From positions 1 to 43,767 of the forward strand of contig JAIPFF010000046.1 of assembly GCA_021736785.1 (NCBI GenBank): a stretch of 43,767 nucleotides of DNA. The letters run 5' to 3'. Below are positions 1 through 9,586 of the stretch, piece by piece (the stretch's first letter is position 1; every line of letters begins with the position of its first letter). This DNA is from Thiohalocapsa sp. GTDB taxonomy: Bacteria; Pseudomonadota; Gammaproteobacteria; Chromatiales; Chromatiaceae. The notes under the pieces were generated by a model. That model worked only from the letters and a program-made list of their open reading frames with translations, did no database searches and had not been told where the DNA came from. A program made the translations under genes and the position numbers.

Positions 1-369
1 CGCGGCGCGCGCGGCCGGGGCGGCGCCGGGCTCGGGTCGGCGCACCGGCGGGTCGCGCACCGCATCGCCCGCGGCCAGCCGGTAGGCGGGCTTCACTCGG
101 CCCTTGTTGACGCGCACCTCGCCGCCGCGCAACAGTTTGTAAACGCGGCTTCGGGGCACGCCCTTCAAGCGCGCGAGCAGGAAGTTATCGATGCGCTGGC
201 CGGCCAGCTCCGACGAAACCGTTACGATTTCAACGCTATGAGCGCCGTTGTTTGCGGATTTAGACGAATCCGAACGGTCCGCGCGCGTGCTCAATTGCTG
301 GCCCCGGTAAAGATTGTTAGTATGCAAGGATTGTGCTGCGATGGCCGTTTTATGTCGTTGAGATTTCAT
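1..369 (-). CDS. rluC: Ribosomal large subunit pseudouridine synthase C, 5' part only
   Basis: The reading frame runs leftward from an ATG at 369 and leaves the window at base 1, so about 123 N-terminal codons are present. The visible part is an S4-type RNA-binding domain with family hallmarks: [14 protein letters not shown], then [17 protein letters not shown] and a PPVR segment. RluC makes pseudouridine at three positions of 23S rRNA (known for the family). The catalytic HRLD region lies outside the window. The conserved portion starts around residue 47, so the first 40 or so residues may be untranslated. TTG codons at 327 and 294 are alternative starts, and no convincing ribosome-binding site marks any of the three. 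The gene is divergent from rne, as in many gammaproteobacteria, which supports the assignment. Confidence 0.9.
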   Translation of the reverse strand, partial: MKSQRHKTAIAAQSLHTNNLYRGQQLSTRADRSDSSKSANNGAHSVEIVTVSSELAGQRIDNFLLARLKGVPRSRVYKLLRGGEVRVNKGRVKPAYRLAAGDAVRDPPVRRPEPGAAPAARAA

Positions 370-949
370 TCGCAATCGGATCGGGCCATGTCGCATGCTC
401 CGGAAATTGCGACGGGATCGGCGGATTGAGCGCCCACTTATCCGACCTGCGAGGTCGCTTCGGGACAAGAGAGCCGCCACGAAGAGCGGCCGAGGATTTT
501 TGTCGTCGGGAGGCCGTAACCCGCGCCTCTACGACGCCGATCCGGGCCATTGTCGCGCCCGCCGCGCGGCGACGGCCGGACGGTGCCCCGGGGGCCTTCG
601 GCGAGGGGGCATTCTACACCTTCGGCACCTTCCCGCATGCCGCCGCCCGCGGCTGGAATTTCCGATTCAGTTTTTCCGGTCGACGGCCGACAAGCCGCCG
701 ACCCTGAGCACGCCGGCATCTCCCGTGCCGGACGTGAAGCTTGAACATAAGGCGCGTGCTCGACGCATGCCCCTCGCCTGCCCGCCGGTGTCCCTCGGAC
801 ACGATCAGGCGCGGCAACAAGGGGTTTCGGCATCGTCGAGCGCGGAGGCATAGGGAGCCGACTGCGCGCGCAAGCCGACCGCTCGCCGGATGCATTCCTG
901 CGAGCGCCGGTCATTGGCGCCTCGCGCCATGGTATGAGATTGATTGAAC
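370..949 (+). promoter_or_regulatory. Divergent rluC/rne intergenic region, probable long rne 5' UTR
   Basis: These 580 bases between the divergent rluC and rne starts hold no convincing gene; the frames that cross them have no recognisable protein. A 6-bp hairpin with a CTC loop lies at 788-802 (GTGTCC/GGACAC). In E. coli, rne has a long structured leader through which RNase E cleaves and limits its own mRNA. A similar leader here is an inference from gene order and gap length. No promoter could be placed with confidence. Confidence 0.4.
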
Positions 950-3900
950 ATGAAAAGAATGCTGATCAACGCGACTCAGCCCGAGGAGTTGCGGGTTGCG
1001 ATCGTCGACGGACAACAACTCTTCAACCTGGATATCGAAAGCCCCGGACGGGAACAGAAAAAGGCCAATATCTACAAAGGTGTCATCACTCGCGTCGAGC
1101 CTAGCCTGGAGGCCGCTTTCGTCGATTACGGGTCCGAGCGCCATGGCTTCCTGCCGCTGAAGGAGATCTCGCGCAGCTACTTCAAGCAGGAGCTCAAGCC
1201 CGGCACCAAGGCCGGCATCAAGGATCTGATCCGTGAAGGACAGCAGGTCGTCATTCAAATCGACAAGGAAGAGCGAGGCAACAAGGGCGCCGCCCTGACC
1301 ACGTTCATCTCGCTGGCCGGGCGCTATCTGGTGCTGATGCCCAATAACCCGCGCGCCGGCGGGGTCTCCCGGCGGATCGAGGGGCAGGACCGCTCCGAAC
1401 TGCGCGAGGCCCTGAGCCAGCTCGAGATTCCCGAAGACATGGGACTGATCGTGCGCACCGCCGGTGTCGGCAAGAATGCCGAAGAGCTGCAGTGGGATCT
1501 GAACTACCTGCTGCAGCTTTGGGACGCGATCAAAACTTCCGGCGAAGAGCGCCGCGCGCCGTTCCTGATCTATCAGGAAAGCGACATCATCATCCGCTCG
1601 ATCCGCGATCATCTGCGCGCGGACATCGGCGAGATCGTCGTCGACAGCGCCAAGATGTATCAGCGCGCCGAGGAATTCGTGCGCCAGGTGATGCCGCACA
1701 ACCTGAAAAAGCTTCGGCTCTATCAGGACGAGGTGCCGCTGTTTACCCGCTACCAGATCGAGAGCCAGATCGAATCCGCATTCCAGCGCGAGGTTCGGCT
1801 GCCCTCGGGCGGCTCGCTGGTCATCGATCACACCGAGGCGCTGACCTCCATCGACATCAACTCGGCCCGCGCCACCAAGGGCGCGGACATCGAGGAGACG
1901 GCGCTCAACACCAACCTCGAGGCCGCCGACGAAATCGCCCGCCAACTGCGCCTGCGCGATCTGGGAGGCCTGTTCGTCATCGACTTCATCGACATGACCC
2001 CGGCGCGCAACCAGCGCGAAGTGGAGAACCGGCTGCGCGAGGCGCTGAAGCAGGACCGCGCCCGGGTGCAGGTGGCGCGTATCTCGCGCTTCGGCTTGTT
2101 GGAGATGTCGCGCCAGCGCCTGCGCCCGTCCCTCGGCGAGTCGAGTCAGAACGTCTGCCCGCGCTGCAAGGGACAGGGCACGATCCGCGGCGTCGAGTCC
2201 TTGGCGCTATCGGTGCTGCGCATCGTCGAAGAGGAGGCGATGAAGGACAGCACGGCCCGCATCCTGGCCCAGCTGCCGGTCGAGGTCGCCACCTTCCTGC
2301 TGAACGAGAAGCGCCGCGGCATTTTCGAGATCGAGCAACGGCACAAGGTCGAGATCGTGCTGCTGCCGAACAAGCACATGGATACGCCCGATTACAGCAT
2401 CGAGCGCATCCGCTCTCAGGAAGCCGACCGATTGGCCGAGGACGAGCCGAGCTACAAGCTTGCCGACCAGCCGCAGACGGCTATTCCCGATTTCGCGCGA
2501 GCGCATCTGGAGGTCCGTCCCGAAGAGCCCGCCGTCAAGTCCGTCGCCCCGGCCATGCCCGCGCCGACCCGTGACCGCCCCGACGCGCCGAGTGCGCAGG
2601 GAGCGCCGGATTCGGCCGCCCCCATCGACACGCAGCGGGCCGCTGCCGAGCAGGGCAAGCGCACCGAGAGCATGCTGAAACGCCTCTGGACGACATTGTT
2701 CCAGGCGCCGCCCGAGACCGAGACCCGGCAACCCGGCGGCGAGCCCTCCGGCCCGCGTCGAAGCGACAACCGAGGCGGCCGGGACCAAGCCGCGCGCAGT
2801 CAGCAGCAGCGCCCGCGCGATCGCCAGCGCCAGAGCGACGACGAAGACAAGCCGCAGGCCCGTCGGCGCGAGCGCCCGGCCAACCAGGACGACGGCGATC
2901 AGCGCAAGCGCAGGCCTCAAGGGCAGCGCGGCACGGGCCGGGACGAGACGCCTCCCCAGTCCGCAGAAGAGCGCCCGGAAGCGGGCGACGCCAGGTCGCA
3001 GGCCGACGCCGATCGCGGGCGCGGAACGCGCCGCGGGTCGCGAGGACGCGGGCGGCGCAGCGGTGGCGACCAGGCCAGTACCGAGCGGCAGGAGTTGGGC
3101 GGCGATACCGCGGCCTCCGGCTCCGACAAGCAGACAGGCAGCACCCGTGCGGATGCCGAGACCGGGCAGCCCGACGCCGGCGAGCAGCGCTCCGATTCAC
3201 GCGCCATGATGGCCCGCGGCGAGAGTCTGCCGATGACCGCCTCGCAGGCGCAGGCGCCCCAGCGTCGAGCCTCCCGGACGAGGGAGGAGACGCCGGCGAC
3301 GGCGGACGAGGCTGCCGGCCGCGCAGAACCGGGCGCGGATCGCGATAGCGGCCAAGATCGCGGCCAAGATCGCAGCCGGAGTCGCCGCGGCAGCGGCGGT
3401 CGCGAATCGGGTCCCCGGGATCGGGCCGAGAGCGAGGCTGCCGACGCTTCCGGCGGCGAAGATGCCTCGGCGCCGCGCAACGGCGGCGCGGATCAGACGT
3501 CCGACATCCCGGCCCGCGGCGGCCGCTCGGCAAGCAGACGCGGCGCCGACGGCGCGTCGGCGGACAGCCCGGACGCGCCGATCGCCGGTAGCGGCGAGGG
3601 CACGGCGGACAGCGGCAACAGCGAAGCCAACGGCGACGGCGAGGCAGGCTCCGGGCGTTCGCGCTCGGGTCGCCGCCGGCGTGGCGGGCGACGTCGGCGC
3701 AGCAGCGCCGGCGCCCAATCCGCGACCGATGCCGGCGATCGCAGCGGCGACGGTCAGGGCGACGGTAACGGTGACGGTCAGGGCAATGGTCATGGCGACG
3801 ACAACCAGCCCCGGGCCGCATCGGCACCGGTACGCGAGCGCCCCGACTCGGCAGCCGGGGATGACTTGAACGAGCGCGACGGCGACGCCAAGAAACCCGC

Positions 3901-4708
3901 CGAGCCCACCGGCGATGCGGAAATTTCACGCCAGCGTCAAGCACGCCCCGTGGCCGATGGCCGCGCGTCGGAGAAGGCGGCCGAAGGTGGCGCCGGCGCC
4001 CCGGCAGACCCGCCCGGCACACCGCCCGCGAACCCGCCCCACGGTCCCGCCGCGGGCGCCCCGACAACCGGCGAGAGCGCGGCTGAGAAACCGCAGAAGC
4101 CGGCCTCACCGTCCGGCGACGACGGCGGGAACGGATCGAAAAAGGGCGCCGCCAGCGATGACGCTGCCCCCGCCAAGGTCAAGGCCAAAGACGGGGAGGC
4201 CGACACCGCCTCGTCGCGGCCCGCGGATACCGCCTCGCCCGCCGGGCAGGTCGAGCGCGCGGCGACCAAGAGCGCGCCCGCCGACGCCGAATCATCCGCT
4301 CCCCGTCGCGGTCCGGACCAAGGATCGAGCCAAAGCGGCCCGCCGGGCGACGCCGAGGGCTCGCCCGTGCGCACCGACGCATCCGATAAACCGCGCGCGG
4401 AATCTGCGCCGACTCACACGGCGACGGCGCCGCAAACTCATACGGCTGCCCCAACTACGCCGGTGACCCCGGCCAGCCCGATGCCGCCGGTAGCGCCGCG
4501 CGCGGAGATCGAGGCACCGGCGCCCGCCTCCGAGGCGCGGCCCGCTGCATCCGCACCCGCCGTCTCGCCGGCGGTCGGGGCGGCGCCTCGAGTCGTCTCT
4601 GTCGGAGCCGGGAGCGCCACCACGGCGCCGGCCGCGAGCGACGCGTCGCCCCGAGGCGGCGCCGACGAGCGCCCGGCGCCCGGTACCAAGTCCGACACGC
4701 CGGACTGA
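950..4708 (+). CDS. rne: Ribonuclease E with an unusually long disordered C-terminal half
   Basis: Endoribonuclease E starts mRNA decay and processes rRNA and tRNA. It normally sits on the inner membrane as the degradosome scaffold. The N-terminal ~500 residues match the E. coli enzyme closely: [10 protein letters not shown] start, S1 domain around 35-125, DNase I-like active site with D302 (IDINSARA) and D345 (VIDFIDMTP), and the zinc link C403-P-R-C406. The ATG at 950 gives the canonical N terminus; an in-frame TTG at 944 is less likely. After about residue 530 the protein becomes ~720 residues of low-complexity Arg/Gly/Asp/Ser/Ala/Pro-rich sequence. It includes arginine-rich patches that could bind RNA and a G-D-G-x run encoded at 3746-3801. 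Total length is 1253 residues against 1061 in E. coli. No degradosome partner-binding motif is recognisable by eye. Confidence 0.97.
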   Translation: MKRMLINATQPEELRVAIVDGQQLFNLDIESPGREQKKANIYKGVITRVEPSLEAAFVDYGSERHGFLPLKEISRSYFKQELKPGTKAGIKDLIREGQQVVIQIDKEERGNKGAALTTFISLAGRYLVLMPNNPRAGGVSRRIEGQDRSELREALSQLEIPEDMGLIVRTAGVGKNAEELQWDLNYLLQLWDAIKTSGEERRAPFLIYQESDIIIRSIRDHLRADIGEIVVDSAKMYQRAEEFVRQVMPHNLKKLRLYQDEVPLFTRYQIESQIESAFQREVRLPSGGSLVIDHTEALTSIDINSARATKGADIEETALNTNLEAADEIARQLRLRDLGGLFVIDFIDMTPARNQREVENRLREALKQDRARVQVARISRFGLLEMSRQRLRPSLGESSQNVCPRCKGQGTIRGVESLALSVLRIVEEEAMKDSTARILAQLPVEVATFLLNEKRRGIFEIEQRHKVEIVLLPNKHMDTPDYSIERIRSQEADRLAEDEPSYKLADQPQTAIPDFARAHLEVRPEEPAVKSVAPAMPAPTRDRPDAPSAQGAPDSAAPIDTQRAAAEQGKRTESMLKRLWTTLFQAPPETETRQPGGEPSGPRRSDNRGGRDQAARSQQQRPRDRQRQSDDEDKPQARRRERPANQDDGDQRKRRPQGQRGTGRDETPPQSAEERPEAGDARSQADADRGRGTRRGSRGRGRRSGGDQASTERQELGGDTAASGSDKQTGSTRADAETGQPDAGEQRSDSRAMMARGESLPMTASQAQAPQRRASRTREETPATADEAAGRAEPGADRDSGQDRGQDRSRSRRGSGGRESGPRDRAESEAADASGGEDASAPRNGGADQTSDIPARGGRSASRRGADGASADSPDAPIAGSGEGTADSGNSEANGDGEAGSGRSRSGRRRRGGRRRRSSAGAQSATDAGDRSGDGQGDGNGDGQGNGHGDDNQPRAASAPVRERPDSAAGDDLNERDGDAKKPAEPTGDAEISRQRQARPVADGRASEKAAEGGAGAPADPPGTPPANPPHGPAAGAPTTGESAAEKPQKPASPSGDDGGNGSKKGAASDDAAPAKVKAKDGEADTASSRPADTASPAGQVERAATKSAPADAESSAPRRGPDQGSSQSGPPGDAEGSPVRTDASDKPRAESAPTHTATAPQTHTAAPTTPVTPASPMPPVAPRAEIEAPAPASEARPAASAPAVSPAVGAAPRVVSVGAGSATTAPAASDASPRGGADERPAPGTKSDTPD
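3746..3801 (+). repeat. Short degenerate G-D-G-x repeat inside rne
   Basis: Imperfect 6- and 12-base repeats of the GGCGACGGT type encode alternating Gly with Asp, Asn, Gln and His. They lie in the disordered C-terminal region of RNase E. They keep the reading frame and look like slippage-prone low-complexity DNA. Confidence 0.6.
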
Positions 4709-5053
4709 CGCGCGCATCGGCATGCGCCCCGGCAAGCGGCCGATGAACCGCAGCGGGGCGCGGGCCGGTCCCGATGCCTGTCCCGGTGCCGGTCCCGATG
4801 TGCCAATGGCCGATCCGCCGGCAGCGACCGCGCGGGATGCCACCGGCGCGCCGGGCCACGGCCCGAGTTTGCCGACGCACGCGGCCGCGGACGGACACCC
4901 CGCTCCCGCCGCCGCCCTGACCTTTAAATGCCCGCTAGACTTCGGTTTACGGGACTGCTGGGGTACCATGCGCCCCGGAAACCAGCAGACGCCGGATCCC
5001 GACTGTGCACTCCTGTCTTCTTTCCATGCTTTAACAGGCCGACGCGGCAACCG
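4709..5053 (+). other. Intergenic region between rne and the sulfotransferase
   Basis: No supported gene was found in this 345-base gap. It contains a few direct repeats of a CCGGTCCCGATG type (about 4767-4800) and no T-tract terminator. An in-frame ATG at 4928 could extend the next gene by 42 residues. That extension lacks the hydrophobic, family-like character of the sequence that begins at 5054. Confidence 0.4.
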
Positions 5054-6319
5054 ATGTTCGACCTCTTTTTGATCAGCCTACGGCGCCACGCCGCTTTCTC
5101 GCTGCAATCGTTATCGCGGTCCGCGGACGGCAGGGCACCGGTCAGCGCGCGGAGGATCCTGGTCATGCTCGGATTCCTGCCTGTTTTCGCGCTGGTGCAA
5201 GCGATCCACTGGCTCGGTTTCCTACTCGACGAAGTCTTCTACAGGGGCTATCGACGCGTGCAAGTGCGCGAGCCGCTGTTCGTGCTCGGAGTGCCCCGAA
5301 GCGGCACCACGAAGCTGCACACGGTCCTGGCACGCGACCCGCAGTACACCACCTTTTCCACTTGGGAATGCCTGTTCGCGCTTTCGGTCAGCGAGCGCCG
5401 CTTCTGGCTCGCTCTGGCGCGTGCAGACGCCGCGCTCGGCCAGCCCTTGGGCCGCCTCATCGGTTGGATCGAGCGGCGGATCTTCGCCGGACTGGACGAT
5501 GTTCATGCGATGAGCCTCACCACGCCGGAGGAGGACTACTTCGCGCTGATGCCGGCGATGTCTTGCTTCATCCTCTTCCTGCCGTTTCCCGCTGCGGAGC
5601 ACCTCTGGCGCATGGGCCGCTTCGACCGCGACATGCCCGAGCGCGAGCGCCGCCGCCTGCTCGACTTCTACGAGTCGTGCCTGAAGCGCCACCTGTACGT
5701 GCATGGCCCCGAAAAGCGCTTGCTGTCGAAAAACGCCGCCTTCGCGCCGCTGGCGCAGTCGTTGGCGCAGCGCTTCCCGGATGCCCGTTTCCTCGTCTGC
5801 CTGCGCGACCCGGCGCAGACCGTGCCATCGCAGCTGAGCTCCATCGAGTCGGGCCTGCGCTTTTTCGGCGTACCGCCGGACAGCGCGCCCATCAGAGAGC
5901 GGCTGCTGGATCAGCTCGGTTTCTACTACGAGAACCTGGCCGCACTCGACCGGGCTCTGCCGACCGAGCGCTGCGCGACCACTACCCTGCCCCGGCTTTC
6001 GGCGGATCTCGGCGGCGCGCTGCGCGCCATCTACGACCAACTGGGCCTGCCGATGTCCTCCGAGCTCGCCGAAGCGCTCGCGAGCGAGTCCACCGCCTCG
6101 CGCCGCTACCGCAGCCGTCACCGCTATTCTCTGCAGCAGTTCGATCTCGACGCCGCGCAGCTTGCGCAGCGGTTCGCTGCAGCCTATACCCACCCGGCAT
6201 TGCAGCAAGCCGCCGACGCCTCAGCCGAGGCCGACGCGTCGTCACCTGTATCGGAGCGGCCCGCCGTCGGCAGCCGCATCGAAGCCACTTCCGAATCGAG
6301 AGGCGCCGTGTCATGTTGA
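5054..6319 (+). CDS. Membrane-associated PAPS-dependent sulfotransferase family protein
   Basis: Predicted to transfer sulfate from PAPS to an unknown acceptor. The 5'-phosphosulfate-binding P-loop is residues 81-87 (PRSGTTK, preceded by VLGV). The 3'-phosphate site is near 251-259 (RDPAQTVPS). A hydrophobic stretch at about 36-58 could anchor or embed the protein in the membrane. The family is the broad Sulfotransfer_3 type, of about 400 residues, and this one is 421. The start at 5054 (MFDLFLIS) was chosen because it begins the conserved-looking part; no strong ribosome-binding site is seen, and 4928 remains possible. The stop overlaps the next gene by 7 bases, so the two are probably translated together. 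With the glycosyltransferase and the deacetylase-like gene downstream, the acceptor is likely a glycan or glycolipid (inference). Confidence 0.75.
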   Translation: MFDLFLISLRRHAAFSLQSLSRSADGRAPVSARRILVMLGFLPVFALVQAIHWLGFLLDEVFYRGYRRVQVREPLFVLGVPRSGTTKLHTVLARDPQYTTFSTWECLFALSVSERRFWLALARADAALGQPLGRLIGWIERRIFAGLDDVHAMSLTTPEEDYFALMPAMSCFILFLPFPAAEHLWRMGRFDRDMPERERRRLLDFYESCLKRHLYVHGPEKRLLSKNAAFAPLAQSLAQRFPDARFLVCLRDPAQTVPSQLSSIESGLRFFGVPPDSAPIRERLLDQLGFYYENLAALDRALPTERCATTTLPRLSADLGGALRAIYDQLGLPMSSELAEALASESTASRRYRSRHRYSLQQFDLDAAQLAQRFAAAYTHPALQQAADASAEADASSPVSERPAVGSRIEATSESRGAVSC

Positions 6320-7494
6320 ATCCATCGACACCGAACCGGCAGATCAGCCCGCATGCGACGGCGGCGGCTGGCTCCGCAAGCGCAAAAGGGCTGCGCATCG
6401 CCATCGTTTCCGATGCGGCTCCCGAGCGCAACGGCGTCGGTGCCTACTATCGCGATCTGGCCGAGCACCTGCGCGCGGCCGGCGCCGTCGTCAACCTGAT
6501 CTCCCCGCGTTTTCGCGCCGGACGCTGGCATGGCGGGCTGGCATTGCCGCTGCCGGGCGATCCGACCCAGAAATTCGTCGTTCCGTCACCGGATCTGGTA
6601 TCACGGCGACTGGATCGCCTGAAACCTGACGCCGTCATCGTGCCCACACCGGGGCCGTTCGGCATGCTCGGCATGTACTTCGCCAAACGCCGCGGGGCGC
6701 GGCTGGTGATCGGTTTCCACACCCATTTCGAGCGCCTGGCCGAACTGAACCGGCATTGGCGCTTGCGCGGCTGGGTTGCGCAAACCTACCTGAACGCCTG
6801 CAACCGCAAATTGTTCGCCGCCGGCGAGCTGGTATTGGCCAATTCAAGCGAGATGGTCGAGGTCGCGCGTGAGATCGGCGCGGATAAGGTCAGCCTGATG
6901 GGCACACCGATCCCACTGCGCTTTCTCGATGTCCCGCCCGAGCCCCTGTCGGCTGATGTCCGCCGCGTTTTGTTCGCCGGACGCCTTGCGCCGGAAAAGA
7001 ATCTCGAGGTGCTCGTCGACGCGGCGCGCGCGGTGCCCGGTATGGATTTCGTCATCGCCGGCGACGGACCGCTGCGGGAGTGGGTCGTCGAACAGGCCGA
7101 GAAGCTGGACAATCTGACCTATATCGGCTGGGTCAAGCGCCCGCAGATCATGCCCCTGATCGACGACCACGACCTGCTGATCCTGCCGTCGACCGTGGAG
7201 TCGTTCGGAACCATCGCATTGGAGGCCATGGCGCGCGGGCGGCTCGTGGTGGTGTCGTCGCAATGCGGCATCCTGAGCTGGGACATGCTCAAGCGCGGCC
7301 TGTTCCAGATACGCGATCAGGAGCCGCTGGCCGACACCCTGCACCGCATCCGCGGGCTCGACCACGCCATCCTCGAACGCAAGGCCGAGATCGCCCGCGA
7401 TGCCGCGTGCGAAATCAATAACCGCAACCTGCAGCATTGGGTCTCCGTGCTGCGGGGCGACAGCGACGCGGTACTCGATGCAAGCGCCCACTGA
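6313..7494 (+). CDS. GT4-family glycosyltransferase (GT-B fold)
   Basis: A retaining glycosyltransferase of about 393 residues. The N-terminal acceptor domain begins with LRIAIVSDAAPERNGVGAYY and contains GFHTHFE near 135. The C-terminal donor domain has R224 and K229 in the FAGRLAPEKN motif, AGDGPLR near 249-255, and the E-x7-E motif E296/E304 (ESFGTIALEAMA). These are hallmarks of GT4 enzymes that use nucleotide sugars, such as PimB- or SqdX-like lipid glycosyltransferases. The precise donor and acceptor cannot be read from the sequence. The start at 6313 overlaps the sulfotransferase stop by 7 bases, and the 3' end overlaps the next start by 17. This tight coupling argues for one glycan or glycolipid pathway. 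Confidence 0.8.
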   Translation: MLNPSTPNRQISPHATAAAGSASAKGLRIAIVSDAAPERNGVGAYYRDLAEHLRAAGAVVNLISPRFRAGRWHGGLALPLPGDPTQKFVVPSPDLVSRRLDRLKPDAVIVPTPGPFGMLGMYFAKRRGARLVIGFHTHFERLAELNRHWRLRGWVAQTYLNACNRKLFAAGELVLANSSEMVEVAREIGADKVSLMGTPIPLRFLDVPPEPLSADVRRVLFAGRLAPEKNLEVLVDAARAVPGMDFVIAGDGPLREWVVEQAEKLDNLTYIGWVKRPQIMPLIDDHDLLILPSTVESFGTIALEAMARGRLVVVSSQCGILSWDMLKRGLFQIRDQEPLADTLHRIRGLDHAILERKAEIARDAACEINNRNLQHWVSVLRGDSDAVLDASAH

Positions 7495-8224
7495 CCTGTC
7501 CGCGGCACCGGCCGCACTGATTTCGATTCACGACCTGATGCCGCGTACCATGCCCGCGGTGCGCCGTACCATCACGCTGCTGGAAAAGACCGTGCGCGGT
7601 CCGGTGACGTTGCTGGTCGTCCCCGGCGCCGGCTGGAACAGCGACGGTGTGCGCGAGCTAAAGGCGCTGCAGCGCGCCGGTTACCGGCTCGCGGGGCACG
7701 GCTGGGCGCATCACACCGACTTCATCGTCCGGCCCTATCACCGCCTGCACAGCCTGCTGATCTCCCGGCGCGTCGCCGAGCACTTGGCGCTCAACGAAGA
7801 CGGCATCATCGGGCTGATCAACCGCTGTTATGACTGGTTCGCGGACAACGGGCTGGACGCGCCGACCCTGTATGTACCGCCGGCCTGGGCGATGGGTGCG
7901 GTGCGAGCGGAGCATCTCGCGGATCACTGTCCGTTCGAGCGTTACGAAACCTTCGCCGGCATCCTGAGCATGCCCCAAGGCCGCCTCCAGGGCACGGCGC
8001 TGCTCGGCTACGAGGCCGACCGAGCGTGGCGCGCCCCGATCATCCGCACCTGGAATGCAGTCAATCGCGCGCGTGTGCGCAACGGCGGCCTGATCCGCAT
8101 CGGCATCCATCCTGACGACAGCGAGCTTCGGCTGCGCGGCGACCTGCTCGCCGACCTGACACGCTACGCCAGGGTCGTCGATTACGACGCCGTCGGCGCC
8201 GCCGCGACAATGCCCGTCGGCTAG
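7478..8224 (+). CDS. DUF2334 polysaccharide deacetylase-like protein
   Basis: A 248-residue protein of the DUF2334 group within the NodB/polysaccharide-deacetylase superfamily. Visible motifs are ISIHDLMP near 16-22 (H18-D19, the place of the metal-binding Asp), AGHGWAHHT (H74, H78, H79) and a late GIHPDD. Such residues usually hold a divalent metal that hydrolyses N- or O-acetyl groups. There is no signal peptide, so it probably acts in the cytoplasm. The ATG at 7478 lies inside the end of the glycosyltransferase gene. The final codons meet the convergent phosphatase gene: its TAG stop shares bases with the stop of the opposite gene. A role trimming the sugar added by its neighbour is an inference. 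Confidence 0.7.
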   Translation: MQAPTDLSAAPAALISIHDLMPRTMPAVRRTITLLEKTVRGPVTLLVVPGAGWNSDGVRELKALQRAGYRLAGHGWAHHTDFIVRPYHRLHSLLISRRVAEHLALNEDGIIGLINRCYDWFADNGLDAPTLYVPPAWAMGAVRAEHLADHCPFERYETFAGILSMPQGRLQGTALLGYEADRAWRAPIIRTWNAVNRARVRNGGLIRIGIHPDDSELRLRGDLLADLTRYARVVDYDAVGAAATMPVG

Positions 8225-8715
8225 AAGTGCCGCGACCGGATCTCCTCGAGCAGCCCTTTCGCCGCCTCCTCCACCATATCGAAGACGGCTTCGAACCCGC
8301 CGGCGCCGCCGTAGTAGGGATCGGGCACCTCGCGAATTTCCATATGCGGGGCGAACTCCATGAACAGGCGAATGCGTGATGCCAACTCCGGCTGCTGGCG
8401 GCAAAGCTCGGACATCGCCCGGTAATTGTCCTGATCCATGGCCAGTACATAGTCGAAATAGCCGAAGTCCCGCGCCTCGACACGTCGCGCCCGCAAATGG
8501 GACAGCGCGATACCGCGACTCATCGCCGTCTCCTGGGCGCGGCGGTCCGGGGGCTCGCCGACGTGGTAGGCATGGGTGCCGGCCGAATCGATCTCGAAAC
8601 GCTCGCTCAGCCCTTGGTCGTCGATCAGTTTTCGGAACACCCCTTCCGCCGTCGGCGATCGGCAAATATTGCCCATGCAGACGAAAAGGATTTTGACAGG
8701 TTTCGGATCGCTCAT
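8221..8715 (-). CDS. Low-molecular-weight protein tyrosine phosphatase
   Basis: A cytoplasmic phosphatase of 164 residues, close to the family norm. The catalytic loop C-x5-R is C13 to R19 (CMGNICRS) and the general acid is D132 in DPYYGG. The DAGTHA-like segment SAGTHAYHVG and the MDQDN motif are also typical. In bacteria these enzymes often act on tyrosine kinases of exopolysaccharide systems, or act more broadly. In related genomes the gene commonly lies next to kdsB and rne, which fits here. A GAGG ribosome-binding site precedes the ATG. Convergent with the DUF2334 gene, with overlapping stops. Confidence 0.92.
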   Translation of the reverse strand: MSDPKPVKILFVCMGNICRSPTAEGVFRKLIDDQGLSERFEIDSAGTHAYHVGEPPDRRAQETAMSRGIALSHLRARRVEARDFGYFDYVLAMDQDNYRAMSELCRQQPELASRIRLFMEFAPHMEIREVPDPYYGGAGGFEAVFDMVEEAAKGLLEEIRSRHF

Positions 8716-8981
8716 CGCTGCCTCGACATGAAGTGAATACCGTTGGGAACGTCCCGGCAGTTTAAACCAGAATCGTGCGGCGGCCGGCGCGAGCTCCTTT
8801 CGACACTCGGAAAATCAAACCCTTATCAGTCGCCCATCGGTTCCGCCGCCGTCGTTGACGACGACCGGACACGGACCTTCGGGCCGAGCGGCAAGCGAGT
8901 CCGGGCCGGCGCCGCTGTTCTGCGCACCGAGCGGCTATCCAGCTAGCGAGTCGGGCCGCGGCCGGGCCGTCGCGGTTGCCG

Positions 8982-9431
8982 TCAGCGCTCGAAGGGCAGC
9001 ACGCGTTCCTGCATGCGCCGATGCAGACGCTGGCGCTCCAATGCGCGTCGGTGCGTTTCGAACATGTCCCGTCGCGGCACGGCCGTCGAAGGCCGCGGCG
9101 TCGGGCTCGGCGACGGGTCTGCCTGACGCGGCAGCTCGCTGCGCCGGCGCGCACTGTCGAGCTCGCGCTGGCGGCGCTGCTGCAGCGCCCGCAGATCGTC
9201 GCGCTGCCCGCGCTCGATGGCTTCCAGACGGCGCTCTTCTTGAAGCCCCAGCGGCTCGACGCGCTCACGGTATGAGCGCTGGTCCCGCTCGAGCTGGAGC
9301 CAGTCGCTTGCCTCGCGGCGGGTCTCGGGCTGCGCCAGTGCATCGGCGCCGGCCAGGGCGCAGACAGCAACGGCTGCCGCCGCTGCCAACCTTCTCGCCG
9401 GCCCGGTCCGGGAACGTTCGACAGGGCGCAC
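8982..9431 (-). CDS. Small exported, arginine/glutamine-rich coiled-coil protein of unknown function
   Basis: No family is recognised. From a GTG at 9431 the protein would have 149 residues. It has a positively charged n-region (RSRTGPARR), a hydrophobic stretch AAAAAVAVCALAGA and a likely signal-peptidase site near ALAQ. The rest is a heptad-like segment rich in Arg, Glu, Gln and Leu, predicted as coiled coil, with a short Pro/Ser linker. The frame stays open to an ATG at 9566 with a GCAGG box upstream. That start would put about 60 residues before the hydrophobic segment, so the GTG is preferred. The gene faces away from the small-RNA promoter at 9560-9576. The product is probably periplasmic. 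Confidence 0.5.
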   Translation of the reverse strand: MRPVERSRTGPARRLAAAAAVAVCALAGADALAQPETRREASDWLQLERDQRSYRERVEPLGLQEERRLEAIERGQRDDLRALQQRRQRELDSARRRSELPRQADPSPSPTPRPSTAVPRRDMFETHRRALERQRLHRRMQERVLPFER

Positions 9432-9443
9432 CCGATCAGTGCA
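9427..9443. promoter_or_regulatory. NtrC-like palindrome upstream of the small-RNA promoter
   Basis: The 17 bases fit the enterobacterial NtrC consensus TGCACC-N5-GGTGCA at 10 of 12 fixed positions (CGCACC, five bases, AGTGCA). The centre lies about 150 bp upstream of the predicted start of the small RNA, within the range for enhancers of sigma-54 promoters. It overlaps the proposed start of the secreted protein gene. Assignment is by motif only. Confidence 0.4.
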
Positions 9444-9559
9444 ATCGTGCGCCGCGGCCGCTTTACGACGATGCGCCTTTGCCCGCACCGCTGGAGCAGG
9501 TCCGGCATCAATCGCCCACGAAGACGCTCGGTGAGAGGCGCGAAAGGCAGCGAACAACA

Positions 9560-9576
9560 TTGGCATCAAACCTGCT
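9560..9576 (+). promoter_or_regulatory. Sigma-54 (RpoN) -24/-12 promoter for a small RNA
   Basis: TTGGCAT, five bases, then CTGCT matches the consensus TTGGCAC-N5-TTGCT with exact spacing. The invariant GG is at 9562-9563 and GC at 9574-9575, and there are two mismatches. Transcription would begin near 9587, at the foot of the first hairpin of the small RNA. No plus-strand protein gene follows before the terminator at 9644-9670. Confidence 0.6.
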
Positions 9577-9586
9577 TATACGATAG

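Noticed and set aside
2535-4109. Long minus-strand open frame (over 500 codons) inside rne
   Set aside because: It is an antisense shadow of the RNase E tail: Arg/Pro-rich, no family similarity, no ribosome-binding site. GC-rich codon use keeps the opposite strand open.
9485-9501. Second NtrC site for the small RNA
   Set aside because: Only one half (GCACC) fits; the other half matches at a single position, so it is not claimed.
8855-9586. Plus-strand open frame of 243 codons that could have explained the terminator at 9644-9670
   Set aside because: The product is Ala/Arg-rich without motifs and antisense to the more plausible secreted coiled-coil protein. It has no ribosome-binding site, and its end lies within the first hairpin of the small RNA.
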